A stretch of DNA of 60,000 nt from Owenia fusiformis. Its lineage: Eukaryota > Annelida > Polychaeta > Sabellida > Oweniidae. This document shows positions 29,289 to 41,162 of the stretch, piece after piece. The stretch covers positions 11,933,278-11,993,277 of the forward strand of contig CAIIXF020000008.1 in NCBI GenBank assembly GCA_903813345.2, read 5' to 3'. Within the stretch, counting starts at the first letter, position 1; each line of letters opens with the position of its first letter. The position numbers and the translations under genes were made by a program. The notes below the pieces were generated by a model. It was not told the origin of the DNA. It saw nothing but the letters and a program-made list of their open reading frames with translations, and ran no database searches.

Positions 29289-30652
29289 CACGCCTAACCA
29301 TCGACAACGTACAGTGACAAAATATATCGTCGTACACTTTCGATGTACGGTGTCACTATTCTAACTGATTTGAAGCAAAAACTATGCTGTAGGTGTGATG
29401 TCGGTATTAAAAATTAATCTGAGGAAAACATAAAGAATTTCATGTTTCATTTCGTGTGTATTCGATTTAACTTTCTGATTACGTTAAATAATTTTCGAGC
29501 AGTGCTCGATTTTTTTCGTAGTAAATCTATCCACCAACAATGATCGTTTGGAAAATGTTGGTTTTATCACATTTCCTTTGATCATTTTTCCCCTGTCGTC
29601 TAAGAGCGTCGATTATTTTTATGAGAATATGTTTCACAATTAACACAAGTTACACAATTAACAAGTGTACGTTGTCATCTCGATGTACGTTGTCCCATTG
29701 AACTCACATATCTGGATTTACAGTTAACCCTAATGTAGACAACGTATCATTAATAACACTAATGGTCAGGGGGATCAGATTCATTTTAAACTGAAACTTA
29801 ACAATCACAGTATGACTTCAACTTGATTGAACTATTGAACCTCTGCACTTTCCAGATATAACGTGAACATAAATGTGATTTTAAAAAGTCATCTTCGACT
29901 AACTAGCATAGATCTCTCTATCAACTCTCTATTAAAACTTTATAAAAGTACAGACGCCAAATGATCAAGAGGTTGGAGGCTAACACCCCATGATCACATC
30001 ACATTAAACACCGACACATTTATAAAATAAAATAACTTTCAACAAGATTTAAAAATCAAAGGACCGCGAGTTGTTTGTAGAATGAATCGTAGTTTCGCTC
30101 GTGTTTTTCATCTAAAAAACATCAATACACTTTAAAACATTTAATTGACGATACGATTGCACCATGTAAATTCAAAGATTTCTCATTTTCGAAGATTATC
30201 TCTGGATTAACACCCAGGTATTGTTATTTTTCAAACTTTAGAGGGCTCAAATTGTGTAAATGGAACCCCTTCCTTAATCCATAGAATTTTCTCTTTGATG
30301 ATTTCCCATAGTAATCCAATGGTATAGTTTCAAGCAGATTTTGAGATAACAGGAAAGTTAATCATTAATACACAACTTATTGGGTTGTTTTGGTTTATAT
30401 CACCAGCATTCACCAATCGATCAAGTTTTGTGGGTAGATAAACTACGAAAAAATCGAGCATTGTTCGAAATCTCTTAACGTAATCCAAAAGCTTCCAAAG
30501 CGAAAACACACTAAATTAAACATGAAATCTTTGAAGTATTCCCAAGATTCATTTTTAAAGCCTACATCACACCTGCATCATAGTACATCACCGTACATCT
30601 AAAGTGTACGACGGTATATTTTGTCACTGTACTTTGTCGATGGTGAGGCGTG
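29289..30652. mobile_element. 1.36-kb element with ~270-bp terminal inverted repeats, next to the kinase A start
   Basis: CACGCCTAACCATCGACAAC at 29289 and its complement (…TTGTCGATGGTGAGGCGTG), ending at 30652, begin arms that can be followed for about 270 bp: GTACAGTGACAAAATAT, CGTACACTTTCGATGTACGG, TCGTGTGTATTCGATTTAAC on the left, and their partners on the right. The middle (about 29570-30390) has no ORF of note. A solo arm is at 3370-3585. The left end lies only 12 bp from the predicted kinase A start codon. Confidence 0.8.
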
Positions 30653-31381
30653 ATAAATGAGGAAGTAAACTATAGTCTAGACAAAACATTCCCGCGAAAA
30701 TTCATTCTGTTGTAATGTCATATTAATCCAAAGCATGCAGACTATGGAGGCCTAAAACATTGTTATATTTTTTAAAATGTCAGTATCTTCAGAAAGGGAA
30801 ACGGCGTTGAAAAAGCGAATTAAAGTTTGAAATAACATATCCCATGTCAAACTCCCATAGAGAAAATTCATGCTTGCTATTGTTTTCAGCAAAATAGCAA
30901 AATGGTCACCGAAATGTGATATCTTCCGAATTAAACTTTCAAAGCCACTTGGTATTCTAAAAAGTTATTTTCATGTTGTATCATCTATTTATGCATTGAA
31001 AAATAAGAAATAAGGTCCTTAATATGACGTCTTGAAATGTATGTTGCAGACGAGAAGGCCCCCAACTTTTCGTAGAGTCGGATTTTTATGATTAGCCCGG
31101 GGACTTTACTTGGAGGAAAGCTTATTCTTTTTGATGAATATATTTTTATTGTGACAAAATACTCGTAGTCAAAGATTGCTTAACTTATTCTCTTTTCCGT
31201 ACCTGGCCCTTTCAGATAATGAACGTTTAGGTCCATTGTCAAACTGAGAAACTTATGTGGCCCGGGTAATTTGCCTTCATATTTTACAAAAACTGACCTT
31301 TTTGATCCCAGTATTTCATTTTATCATGATTTGAATTCTACGCCAGCCAAATTGTTTACTATGCAACAACCTCTATGAAAC

Positions 31382-31410
31382 TATAAATAAAACAGTTGGC
31401 AGTTTATAAA
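31382..31410 (+). promoter_or_regulatory. Possible TATA box(es) for the membrane-protein gene
   Basis: TATAAATA at 31382-31389 and TTTATAAAACC at 31403-31413 lie about 130-160 bp before the ATG at 31544, a reasonable distance for a TATA box plus a short 5' UTR. Position only; no other promoter element is evident. Confidence 0.3.
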
Positions 31411-31543
31411 ACCCTTCGTGACATTTCAAGAGCAAGGTTGATATGATGAAATTGTACGAGGAAGTAAATACAATCAAAATAAAAACGTATGTTATTGTGT
31501 TATGTGCAATCGTAACAAATCAAAAGAGTAGTCGTAGTGAACC

Positions 31544-34500
31544 ATGTTGAAGTCTAGCTTTGTTATCATCGTTTTGGTCATCGGTGTTCCCTTGACTGGG
31601 TTCTTGTCACGCAAGGTGGTTGTTACTGCAATGTCCACGCAATATGAAGATCGTCGTAGACCATTGGAAAACATTGCTGAAAAGGAGAACTATGAACCTG
31701 AAACACATACATCTGGAGAAAATGTGATCCAGGATGCACAACACCAAAATAAACTTGAAAGGGAAAACAATGGAATTAACGACCGTGAATTTTTACCAGA
31801 CACCCACATGCAAGATGATATCAATTATTCCAGCAATGATATGTCGCATCAAAATACACAAGGAAATGATGGCATCGAAGCACCATTTCTTGCTCTTGCC
31901 GATACAAACCATAAGACACCCACCGATGACAAGTTTACATGCAAGTTTATTATAACACCGGAGTCACAGGATCGATTTATGGAACTTACCGATTGCGATA
32001 AAGGAAAGAAAAACTTTATTTATGTTCATCTGAACTTCTCGACGCAGCCAGAATTACCAAAAGGACCAGCATTGGAGAAGGTGTTTTTCCCATGGTATCT
32101 AACATGGACATTTAAAGGCGAACCAGGGGCGGGGTATCCCCTGCTCGGCTATCCATTTAACTATGACATCCTATCGATGGGATTTCTATACTGGCATGTG
32201 AAGGAAAATTTCACAATAAGTATGTAAACGTTTACAGTAAGCTTAAATATTGATACTGATATTTTTTAGGTTTACACTAGAATAAGAAAAGATTGGGTGC
32301 TTTGAGTGTATGCATTCATATCCCCGCTTAATAAACTTCTTTAACCATGTGAGTGAGAAAGGACTGTCATTTCTAAATTCGAAATATTTCATAAACTTTG
32401 AGCTACAACAACGAGCAAAGTTATCTCGTTCCTAGAAACGAAGAGGATGGGCTTGGAATAAGAGCAAAGTCGTTGTCAAACTCATTGCAATATAATGCGA
32501 ACAATTGTCCAGAAAGATCTAATCTCTCGACCGGCTGCTTTTTCTTTATATTTGACCTTTCAACGGGATCTTCAGATTTTAGAAATATCATCAAAATATA
32601 AAAATCCAACCATGATTTGCCCGTCATGAAAATATCAAAGTGAATTGTAAATATAAGGCCTATAAATAATCAAGGCGCAATAAGGAAGTAAATTAAAAAA
32701 TATAACGCATTAATTCTCATTGGTTAATTGTACTGTATTACTAGATTAGTATATGTATTTTTTGCTTTTAGATATTAACGTGATGCCTCCCGGTTGTAAG
32801 TCAACATGGGGCGAAAGGAACATGATGACATCCCTTCTTCAATCTGTCAGGAAACTGAGTGGTAAAATAAAATACAACGACACGACCGTTTGGTGTTACT
32901 CGGTAAAATACGAAATTCATCATTTCAGAAAGTGGTTGAACCATGTCACTGGGGTGAATCGTGATGCCAACGGCTTCCAATGCAGTGAACCTGAAGACCC
33001 TCATAGATTCAGTGTTAATCGCGAACAGACTCGACTGTTGGTGATACTGCAAGTTATTGGCTGTGTATTGTTCACTTATATGCCGTTACTACTTTACGTT
33101 TTTGACGAGGGTACACCAGGAAGGATGGTTCCGAAAAAAGAGATCCCAATGGGGTATGAACAATTAGAAGGAACCGTGGACGGAGGACACGTTGATTATG
33201 CCGGGGACGATAGTGACGATGAGGATGGCGAAATATTACATCTCGGAACAGAGGCCCCAATAACATTCCTCGGTTTGTTGAAAACTGCATGCCTCTCAAG
33301 AACATGCTCGCAATCTGTAATACTACTAAGAATTAAGAAATGCTTAGCTATTCTCGTAATCGCCCCATCTATCATAGCACTTGAGATTATCTTTACATTT
33401 ATATACAAAAAGAAAGCACTCTATGTAAGAATTTTATCAGATGTACCGATAGGGTTTTTCGCAATTCCATTTGGGTATGAACTCAGCAGTCGAAATTGGT
33501 TATATTTTTTGGGTGGGCCATACGTCATATATAGTCTATACTTCCTCTTTGCTGTGGTACTCTCGTGTCTTCCTGTCAATTTGTGTGAGGTATTGGCTAC
33601 TGATATAGATAAGGATCGCCAATCAGGCTGCATGTTATTCATAACCTCTGACATCATAGAGGATTTAGGTGGAGTGAAATATACCCAGCTATCAGTATCA
33701 TATAGAAAGTTGTCTAAAGCTTTCACTGCCCGTCTTTACACTCTTTTACACCATAAATTCTGGGTAATGTTTAAAAATGTTTGGGTTGGACGAATTAAAG
33801 CGGTAAGTAAAAGGTTACCATTTCAAGGTTTGTTGAAACTATGCGTTTGTTTGACAATCTGTTTGCCAATGTGGTTGGTTCTGTTCCTACTTTTCCTACT
33901 GGACATCATAAGCTGCATAGTGTACTTTGGTGTTCCAATTGTTTTCTTCACCAAAATTGTGGCACAGAATTACATGCGGTACGTCCTTGACAGGTTTCTA
34001 TATGACAACACGAGAGGCCATTATTCAGGCGAAGATATTAGCAAAAGGATAGCAGGTTGGATTATACGTATCACTTTAGTTGTGATATTAACGTATGTGT
34101 TTTTCTGTGCTTATACCATGTACACTGTCACCGTCACAGCGATTCTTCATATGTCTGTGTTCACTATCGTTGGCATTGTTGCCTTCCCCAGTGAGGCCAT
34201 TGTCTCCGTTCTTGGGACAGGCATTGTTTTCATGTACATTTACAAAACGTTGAGGGGTTTCAATGATGGATACAATGATCTACTGCTGTACACAATCACT
34301 CTTTCGGAAGAATTAAACACGGAGCAGATATTGAAAAATTCAGCTACTGGGGAAACTGTAAAATATATAACTAAACGATCTGTAACAGGTATCCCCGGGG
34401 TACCAGCACATGTTTATTACAGCCTGGTTGAGTCTTTCAGGCCATTGAGGGTGCAAGTGTTTCTAACGTTCATCTATCTGGGCCTCATTGCAGCGTTCAT

Positions 34501-34723
34501 GTACGTATGCATATACGTCATACATTCATACAATAGAGAGGCTGAACTCTCAGTTCTTGTTAAGACTGTCGCAACTGTGATTGCCGGGATTCTACCACAT
34601 CTGGTCCAATTATGCTGGGGATCAGTGAACCAGGATGCAAAAAACTTGAGGTACAAACTTCAAATCAAGGCAAGCATAAGGGCACACTGGGAGCGCCATA
34701 ACCTATATATTCAAGAAACTTAA
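31544..34723 (+). CDS. Orphan multi-pass membrane protein with large ectodomain (two exons, 875 aa)
   Basis: Exons 31544-32219 and 32772-34723. The donor is A|GTATGT and the acceptor TTTTAG; the split codon becomes Asn226 and the frame runs on. Residues 1-27 look like a signal peptide. About 30-140 is polar and probably disordered (NxS/T sites, many N/D/E/H). About 145-310 is a compact ectodomain that spans the splice site and includes CKF...DCDKGKK, FFPWYLTW and MPPGCKSTWGE. First membrane span at about 314-336; an acidic loop with GDDSDDEDGE (370-379) follows; then eight to nine further spans at about 416-436, 474-497, 579-604, 605-621, 655-677, 683-700, 701-717, 787-810 and 819-841. The C-terminus is short and basic. 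I do not recognise the family and see no channel, transporter or receptor signature. It is read on the strand opposite to both kinases. Confidence 0.85.
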
Positions 34724-34790
34724 AACGCGAGTATACTATATTAGTAAAGACTTCAGTATCGGCGAAATATGTCGATAGTTTTGTCGTGTA

Positions 34791-34864
34791 TAGTCTAGCT
34801 ACAAGTCTCTGTGACCCCCCCCCCAGTGTTGTTATGGGGGTCACAATGGTTTGTAGTTAGACTA
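34791..34864 (+). other. Stem-loop with ~28-bp arms in the 3' region of the membrane-protein gene
   Basis: TAGTCTAGCTACAAGTCTCT plus GTGACCCCC pairs with GGGGGTCACAATGG plus TTTGTAGTTAGACTA with few mismatches, loop about 15 nt. It starts 67 nt after the stop codon, so it would be transcribed in the 3' UTR. It may be a small inverted-repeat element or an RNA structure; I cannot tell which. Confidence 0.6.
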
Positions 34865-36300
34865 CGTTATGTATTGTGATATTGGTTTTTGTACTGTGGA
34901 TGAGGGAGGCGTTTGACAGTTTTTATGAGATACTACTTAACCTTTATTTGGGATACTGGGGATTTGTTTTCTTTAATTATTCTACTTATTTCTACCTGTG
35001 TTTGATATCATCTTTGGTATTTACCCGTTTTACACTTGTGCTTGCATATTTACCTGTGTATGTAACATTTTGTGAAAAACAAATGGAAAATAATGAATCA
35101 TGTACATACTGAGATCTATTTAAATGACCATTGACAAGTCAAGATGGCCAGTTCCATTTATATTCCTTTTTAAAATGCTTGGATGTGTAACACATATCAT
35201 TTTTTTTCATATCATTCTTGTATATAAGAACATTTGCAATTTTGCATACTTTTTATTTTTCATTTAATTTTTCAAAAGATTGTAAAATATTGCAAAATAA
35301 TAAAAAGCACATTTTGTGAAATATAATGTTTATTTCAATAAATATGCTTTGCAGGAGGTACTAGTTAGTAAGTTATTTGGTAATTATAGTTTCTTCTGTG
35401 GAATCAACATTAAATCAATGTCATTTCAAATGTCCGAGATATCGAGATTGAGATTATTGAGGCCCATTTTCTTGAAACAGATTATCATAACCAGATAACA
35501 TATAAGAAAAAACAAAATCTTTTCGAAGAATTTACACACAATCCAAAATATGTATGGTGTACTTGAACTGATGGATGACATGGGCAACATACCAACTACA
35601 CTATAAGAGGGGAAATCCCAAAGTATGCAACCTTTGCTTTATATTCATTTGAGCAATCCTGAAATCCCAGAATGTGAAAAATATTTAAACTATTGATAAT
35701 ACCTCTAAATATGACTTCAAACCTAGATGACCTAAAGATGTTTTATCATAGGGAAAAGTAGTATTAAGTTTACTACTGCTTTTCCCTAGGCCTATGGTTC
35801 TTATCATCTGAGAGTTCCAGCATGATGTGATTACTTGCACTGATATTTGGCCCTTTGGATGACCTTGATCTTGAAACATGACCTTGACCTACTATGATAT
35901 CATTACCTCCAAAAAGAATACATAATATAGTAAGTTGTGAAGGATCTTTTACTCAGAAAATTGTCATATTGGCTTTCAGTACAACTATTCCTACAACTAT
36001 ATTTCGACTAATGAATTGCAAATATATGAAATTTTGATACTTCAAACAAATTCGGAGAACTCATTTGTTGGCCTACACTTTTGGCACTGATATCTCAAAA
36101 TCGGTTCAAGATATCAAAATACTATTTCATATTGCGTTTTTTACATTTTCATCATGAAGAACACAATGACAAAAAGATGAAGTGAAAAGATTAGACGATG
36201 ACCAAGAAAAGTGAAAAAAGATCGGAGAATATACAAGATTTGCCCAAGTTCTTGACATTTGACCGAGAAAAGAAGTTGACCTAATTTCCCATCATCCCAG
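34865..36300. other. 3' flank of the membrane-protein gene and intergenic repeat remnants
   Basis: AATAAA at 35337-35342 is a possible polyadenylation signal for the plus-strand gene. At 35860-35887 two TGACCTTGA motifs lie 19 bp apart in a phrase (CATGACCTTGACCTAC) that recurs at 59261-59292, marking a dispersed repeat. No gene supported. Confidence 0.4.
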
Positions 36301-36305
36301 ACACA

Positions 36306-37153
36306 TACACATGGAGATATGCCGTTTACTCAATAAGTACAAAATTAATACTAAATTAGCAGTCTGGCAAAAAAGCGCTCATGAGCACTCATACCAATTA
36401 AGTACTAATATTGTACTAACTGAGTAATCGCCATATGTATGAGTGTTGAATGAGTAATGAAAAATCAATGAAATTAGCACTATTTTATCACTCATCATAT
36501 GAGTACAGTAGAACCTGTATATCTGAACACCTTGCTAATCCGAACACCTCCCAATCTGAACACTTTTTTTCGGTCCCATTTTTTCCTCCCATTGACTCCC
36601 ATGTTAAAAAAAACCTTGAAATGTGAACACCTCCCAATTTGAACAGTGAACAGTCATATTTGAAAAATCCACCTGTCTAATCTGAACACTTTTCATAAAA
36701 TTTCTGATGTTTCATACAAAATTGTTCAATTTTTGTTATGATATCAAAACTTTGGGTAATAATCTTGAATGATCTCATTCATAATGGTGCTTTCCAGCAT
36801 GACTTGATTCATTTGAATCAAGTTTTCAAATTTCTGGAACACCATAAGCTATGTGGTCTAACGAACTATAAATATTTACCGAGAATGTGTTCACATTTCT
36901 TCAGAATCTGGAATATTACGAATGCAAAAACCTTGAAATGTGAACACCTCCTAATCTGAACGCTTTTATCCGGTCCCAATGGCGTTCGGATTAGACAGGT
37001 TTTACTGTACTCATTTAGTACTAAAAATGCGATAAATCAGTACTCGTGTCATACGTGCTCATTTAGTACTAATATTTACTGAAATGAGTACTCAATTAGT
37101 GCTAAAATTCCATGAGTACTAATTTATTAATTGTCATATCTCCCTGTGAATTT
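36306..37153. mobile_element. TIR element rich in ACTAAT/GAGTACT motifs, host to a nested MITE
   Basis: ACACATGGAGATATGCCG (36306) pairs with CATATCTCCCTGTGAATT (about 37135-37153). Both halves carry repeated AGTACTAAT/ATTAGTACT and GAGTACTCA phrases. The element is split by the MITE at 36506-37007, so it is the older insertion. Confidence 0.6.
36506..37007. mobile_element. MITE with CAGTAGAACCTGTATATCTG ends, nested
   Basis: The left end at 36506 follows TA (36504-36505). The right end (…GGATTAGACAGGTTTTACTG) stops at 37007 and is followed by TA. Internal repeats of CACCTCCCAATCTGAACAC are seen at 36544, 36628 and 36945. About 502 bp, TA duplication, Tc1/mariner-like style. Confidence 0.8.
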
Positions 37154-39017
37154 ATTTGTTAACCATGTAAGCAGGCTTAAATATAAAAGAAAAACAACTT
37201 AAGCAGATTTTCAATCTGGAGTCTATTTCATGCAATATAATACAATGTGATATAGTACAAAATAATATAATATAATTAACATATATGCAGGGCTTCATTA
37301 CAATATATTGATTTTGATACTAATTTTGATATTACATTTGTAAGTGATAATTAAATTTTCTTTCATGTTTTGTTTTTTGATTTGTAAGATTTAATGGATC
37401 CAATTCACCTATGATACGTTGATACATTTTATCTATTTCATCATTATAAAATGTAAATGATGAAGAAAATGTTCAGACTGATTTTAGCATAATTTTAGTC
37501 ACAACTAAATGTTCTATCATTTTCCTCGAGGTACGCTCATGGCATCATCAATCGTAACTTAAAGAGTCTTCAGTGGAATTCCTCTGACTTCACTAGTCAC
37601 CCATCATCGACTCTGTTCCTCTACCACTAGTTGCTGGTGGTGGGACCAATGTATTGTCATTCTGGAAAAACAAGCGATTTATAAGTCTAATGAATTAATG
37701 CTTTATTAGTTTAAAAATCAGTATAGCATATTCTGAACAGGACATTATAACTCGATATTTGTGTTTACTAGAATAGTAAAAAGGAATAAATGACTGAGGT
37801 AAGGCATTTAGAAATATGTACCAAGCAGCTTCTTTTAAATCTGAATTCAAAAGACAAATCTCGGTTTGGAAAAAAGTCTAATAGGTAATAATCTTTTTTT
37901 ATGAAATATATAGAAATAACACCCAAATTAAATCTACAATATGTAAAAATATCAAAATTGTCCAAGGCAGGCGTAACGTGCAGTAAACTGTTGAACCTCG
38001 TTCTCCAAACCGAGACTAGTCCTTTCAGAGCACTTTGAAATCTGTTATATCAGTGGTTAATTTACAAACATTTCATAATTATTAGAATTGTAAATATAAA
38101 GTTTCCCTTATCCCAAATAAGGTACTTCACCGAGGCTATTAAAGATGCAGCCATGTTCAAATTTAATAAAATTTGAAAGGTGAACGTCCACATTTCAGAC
38201 AGAATGATTGCCTATTTACTATACAAATTGAATTATTTGATGAAATAAGGAAGTAACATTGAGTAATTTGTTAAACATATTATAAAACTCTTTAAGAAAC
38301 TCTATCATTTCTCTTAAATAAATACCAAAGTATTTGGATGATTTTTGAATCACTACTTTTTGACATTAACTTTTTATCACTTCTAGGTTATATGCACTGC
38401 TATCAATTGTACATTGCTTTCAATAACTCAATTTGCAATACACTACATATCTGTCAAGATATACATGTATACAAATATAATGTTTTACCTGTTGTTCATC
38501 AGATGCAGTTATTGGATTATCCAGCACAATGGGGAGTACCTAAATAGTAAATATAGATGAAATGTAGAAATATTTATTGTATTGTATTGTATTTCACTTT
38601 GCAACATAAACGACACATTAAATGAAGTTGGACGAATGATAGTGTTATCCACACTGTAGCGTAAAATTATAAAATACTGTACAGTGCTTGAAGAAAATTG
38701 ATTAGATGAGTGCAAGAAGTGCGTCTCGGGACACCTGAATATTATGGGTCAGTTTTAGGCCATGTTTATTGATTTATGATGATTTTGTGGTCATCTTCAA
38801 TAGAGAATGTCATTTCAATACACAATCATAACTGTATAGATCATCAATTATAATTTTACAAAATTATATTGAAGCTGTAATATACAATCATCTCAAGCTT
38901 CTTATCATATATTTTAAGGTTCATCTCTTTATCAACATATAGATAGCACAATTCAGTCAATTAAATAAATATGGTCTCCATGTTACACAGATGTGCTATA
39001 CTAATCGAGGGTATCTA

Positions 39018-40086
39018 CAGGGTGTCCGGAAAGTAAAGATACAAATACTCTTATTTTAAGAGATTAAGTTTTTTTGTAATGAAATCGCTACAGATTGTAG
39101 AGGCACTACATTACAATACATCTACCAACTTTTATAACATATAGTCTAAATGTGTTAAAGTTACGGTTGTTATGGTTACGGTGGTGAGGGGTATGCGGAG
39201 CAGTTCCAGGATATCGCTAAATTGTTATAAATTGCTAAAATATAACCATTTGAAATAGTGTTTATTATTGTATTTCTTATCAGTTTTTTTGTCCGATATT
39301 GTATTCTTGCTGCCATAGTATTTTCTTTAGTATAATGGTATCATTGATACATATCAGAACTATGTAATGTCACAAGTATAATGAAAGAAAAAGAGTGTAT
39401 AAGTGCTTAGAAAAAGTGTCCCTGGATTAATGGGAAAGCCAATAGTGCACCTCCACAGTCAATATTCCAATGCACAAACCAAAGAAACAAATCTTACAAC
39501 TGAATGTCTTGGCATTAACCTTTTTGTACAATGGCCCATATTTCCCTGATAATGTCCCATTGGACTTCTACATTAATGAATATGTTAAAGCAATATTTGT
39601 GAAAATGTCAACATAAAAATCAGAGTCGGCTTGAAACCAATGTTATCAGCAATCTTAGAGACTGACAACAAAGGTTTTGTCAGGTCTTTGAATCTTCGGT
39701 CAAAATGCACCAAGAATCTTTAAATAAAGGTGGAAAATACATTATACTGGATAACAGTAGTAATGTTAAATGATTAAATAATGTTACAGTACTAATCCTT
39801 TTGCTGTTGTGGTACATAATTTGATGCATAATAGCAACAGGCGACGGAGTGTCAAAATTATATGAACAGGAGAAAATAATTTTAAAACATAATTGTGACG
39901 CTGCTCCACATACCTGTGACTCCTGTTACCATAACAACCATAACTTTTTTATTTTGAAACAATTTGTCATGACAGTTGCAGGATAAATTGTTACAATGAC
40001 ATTCTACAATCTGTAGCAATTTCATCTCACAACAGGTAAATCTAATGAAATAAGAGCATGTGTATCTTTACTTTCCGGACACCCTG
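39018..40086. mobile_element. MITE with CAGGGTGTCCGGAAAGTAAAG ends (1069 bp), in kinase B
   Basis: CAGGGTGTCCGGAAAGTAAA at 39018 (after TA) and its complement TTTACTTTCCGGACACCCTG, ending at 40086 (before TA), enclose arms of about 230 bp (for example GTTACGGTTGTTATGGTTAC and its partner at 39926-39950). One arm recurs at 1-233. It lies at the 3' side of the truncated kinase exon of gene B, and the ORF there runs on into the element and stops at 40042. Confidence 0.85.
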
Positions 40087-41162
40087 TATATAAAGGAAAA
40101 TAATGAAATCAATCAGAACCTGGGTTTTAAATAATTTATTTTTCAAAGGCTTGTACTTTGGAGTTGTGGTAACTTTGTTATCAATGCCAACCTCAAAAAG
40201 CGACCCCATGTCACATAACTTCGCATTGCAGGTTCCATCTGCACGTATGTTGATCAGGGTGTTTGCGGGTTTGGCATCAAGGTAGAGATACCCATTGTGA
40301 TGCAGGTGACCAACAGCTTCAAGACAGCACCGCATGATGTTCAGGAATTGCCCTGCCAAATATTGCTTTGTCTGGGCATTGAAACTAGACAGAGCATCAC
40401 CTAACAAGAAAATTCATTTCTAGAGGTTAGTCAAATCAAGCACTTGACATAAAGAAACCATTTGAAAAATTACTTTCAGAAATTACTTTTATTTTAGGCT
40501 AATGTTCTTTCATAATCATGGCAATAACATAACATAATGTATTCATCGCGATATTTGTTAAATTCATTGTCTAACATTGTTGCAAGGTAATTTATTGATG
40601 AAAATTAACATAAACCTCCATTTTCCATGAAGAGGTAAATTTCCTCATCATCGGGCAGTATTATATATCCCAATACAGGAACTATGTTACGATGCGGATT
40701 TACAGCAGCAAACTCCAACTCTTTCCTATTGATGGAGTCCAGTTTTCCAACCATCTAAAATATGTACATTCATTATAGTATTGCGATAGGTATCAATAGA
40801 ACATTTTTAACAAGTTGCTGTTTTGTTAACTACAAGTTGAGTTCGGGAAAACGTTCTATCATTAGCCATCGCAGGGGCGTAGCCGGGACCTAAAGTTTGG
40901 CGATTCAAAAGTGAAATAGTACTATTAGACAAGAGTACATTTTCACAATTTTGATTGCAAAAAACATCTGAATTGATGTTTTTTCATTTTTGTCATTTTT
41001 TGTAAGCCGGTTACTTCGCCTGCCGTATGCCTGGCTACACCCATACATCGACTAAAAATGAACGATGATAAGCATGTTAAAATAGATGGGTAATTCCCAT
41101 TCATTTGAAAAAGTTAGCAGATTATCATTCTTGCAAATTGGGTAGTACAAAATGAAAAAATA

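Noticed and set aside
31492-31674. Minus ORF over the start of the membrane-protein gene
   Set aside because: Antisense shadow of the plus-strand coding exon.
32398-32627. ORFs on both strands between the two exons of the membrane-protein gene
   Set aside because: They lie in the intron; joining 32219 to 32772 keeps the frame without them.
40042-40149. C-terminal extension of the kinase B exon
   Set aside because: Homology to kinase A ends near 40150. The rest reads into unlike DNA and the MITE end at 40086, so it is not a conserved tail.
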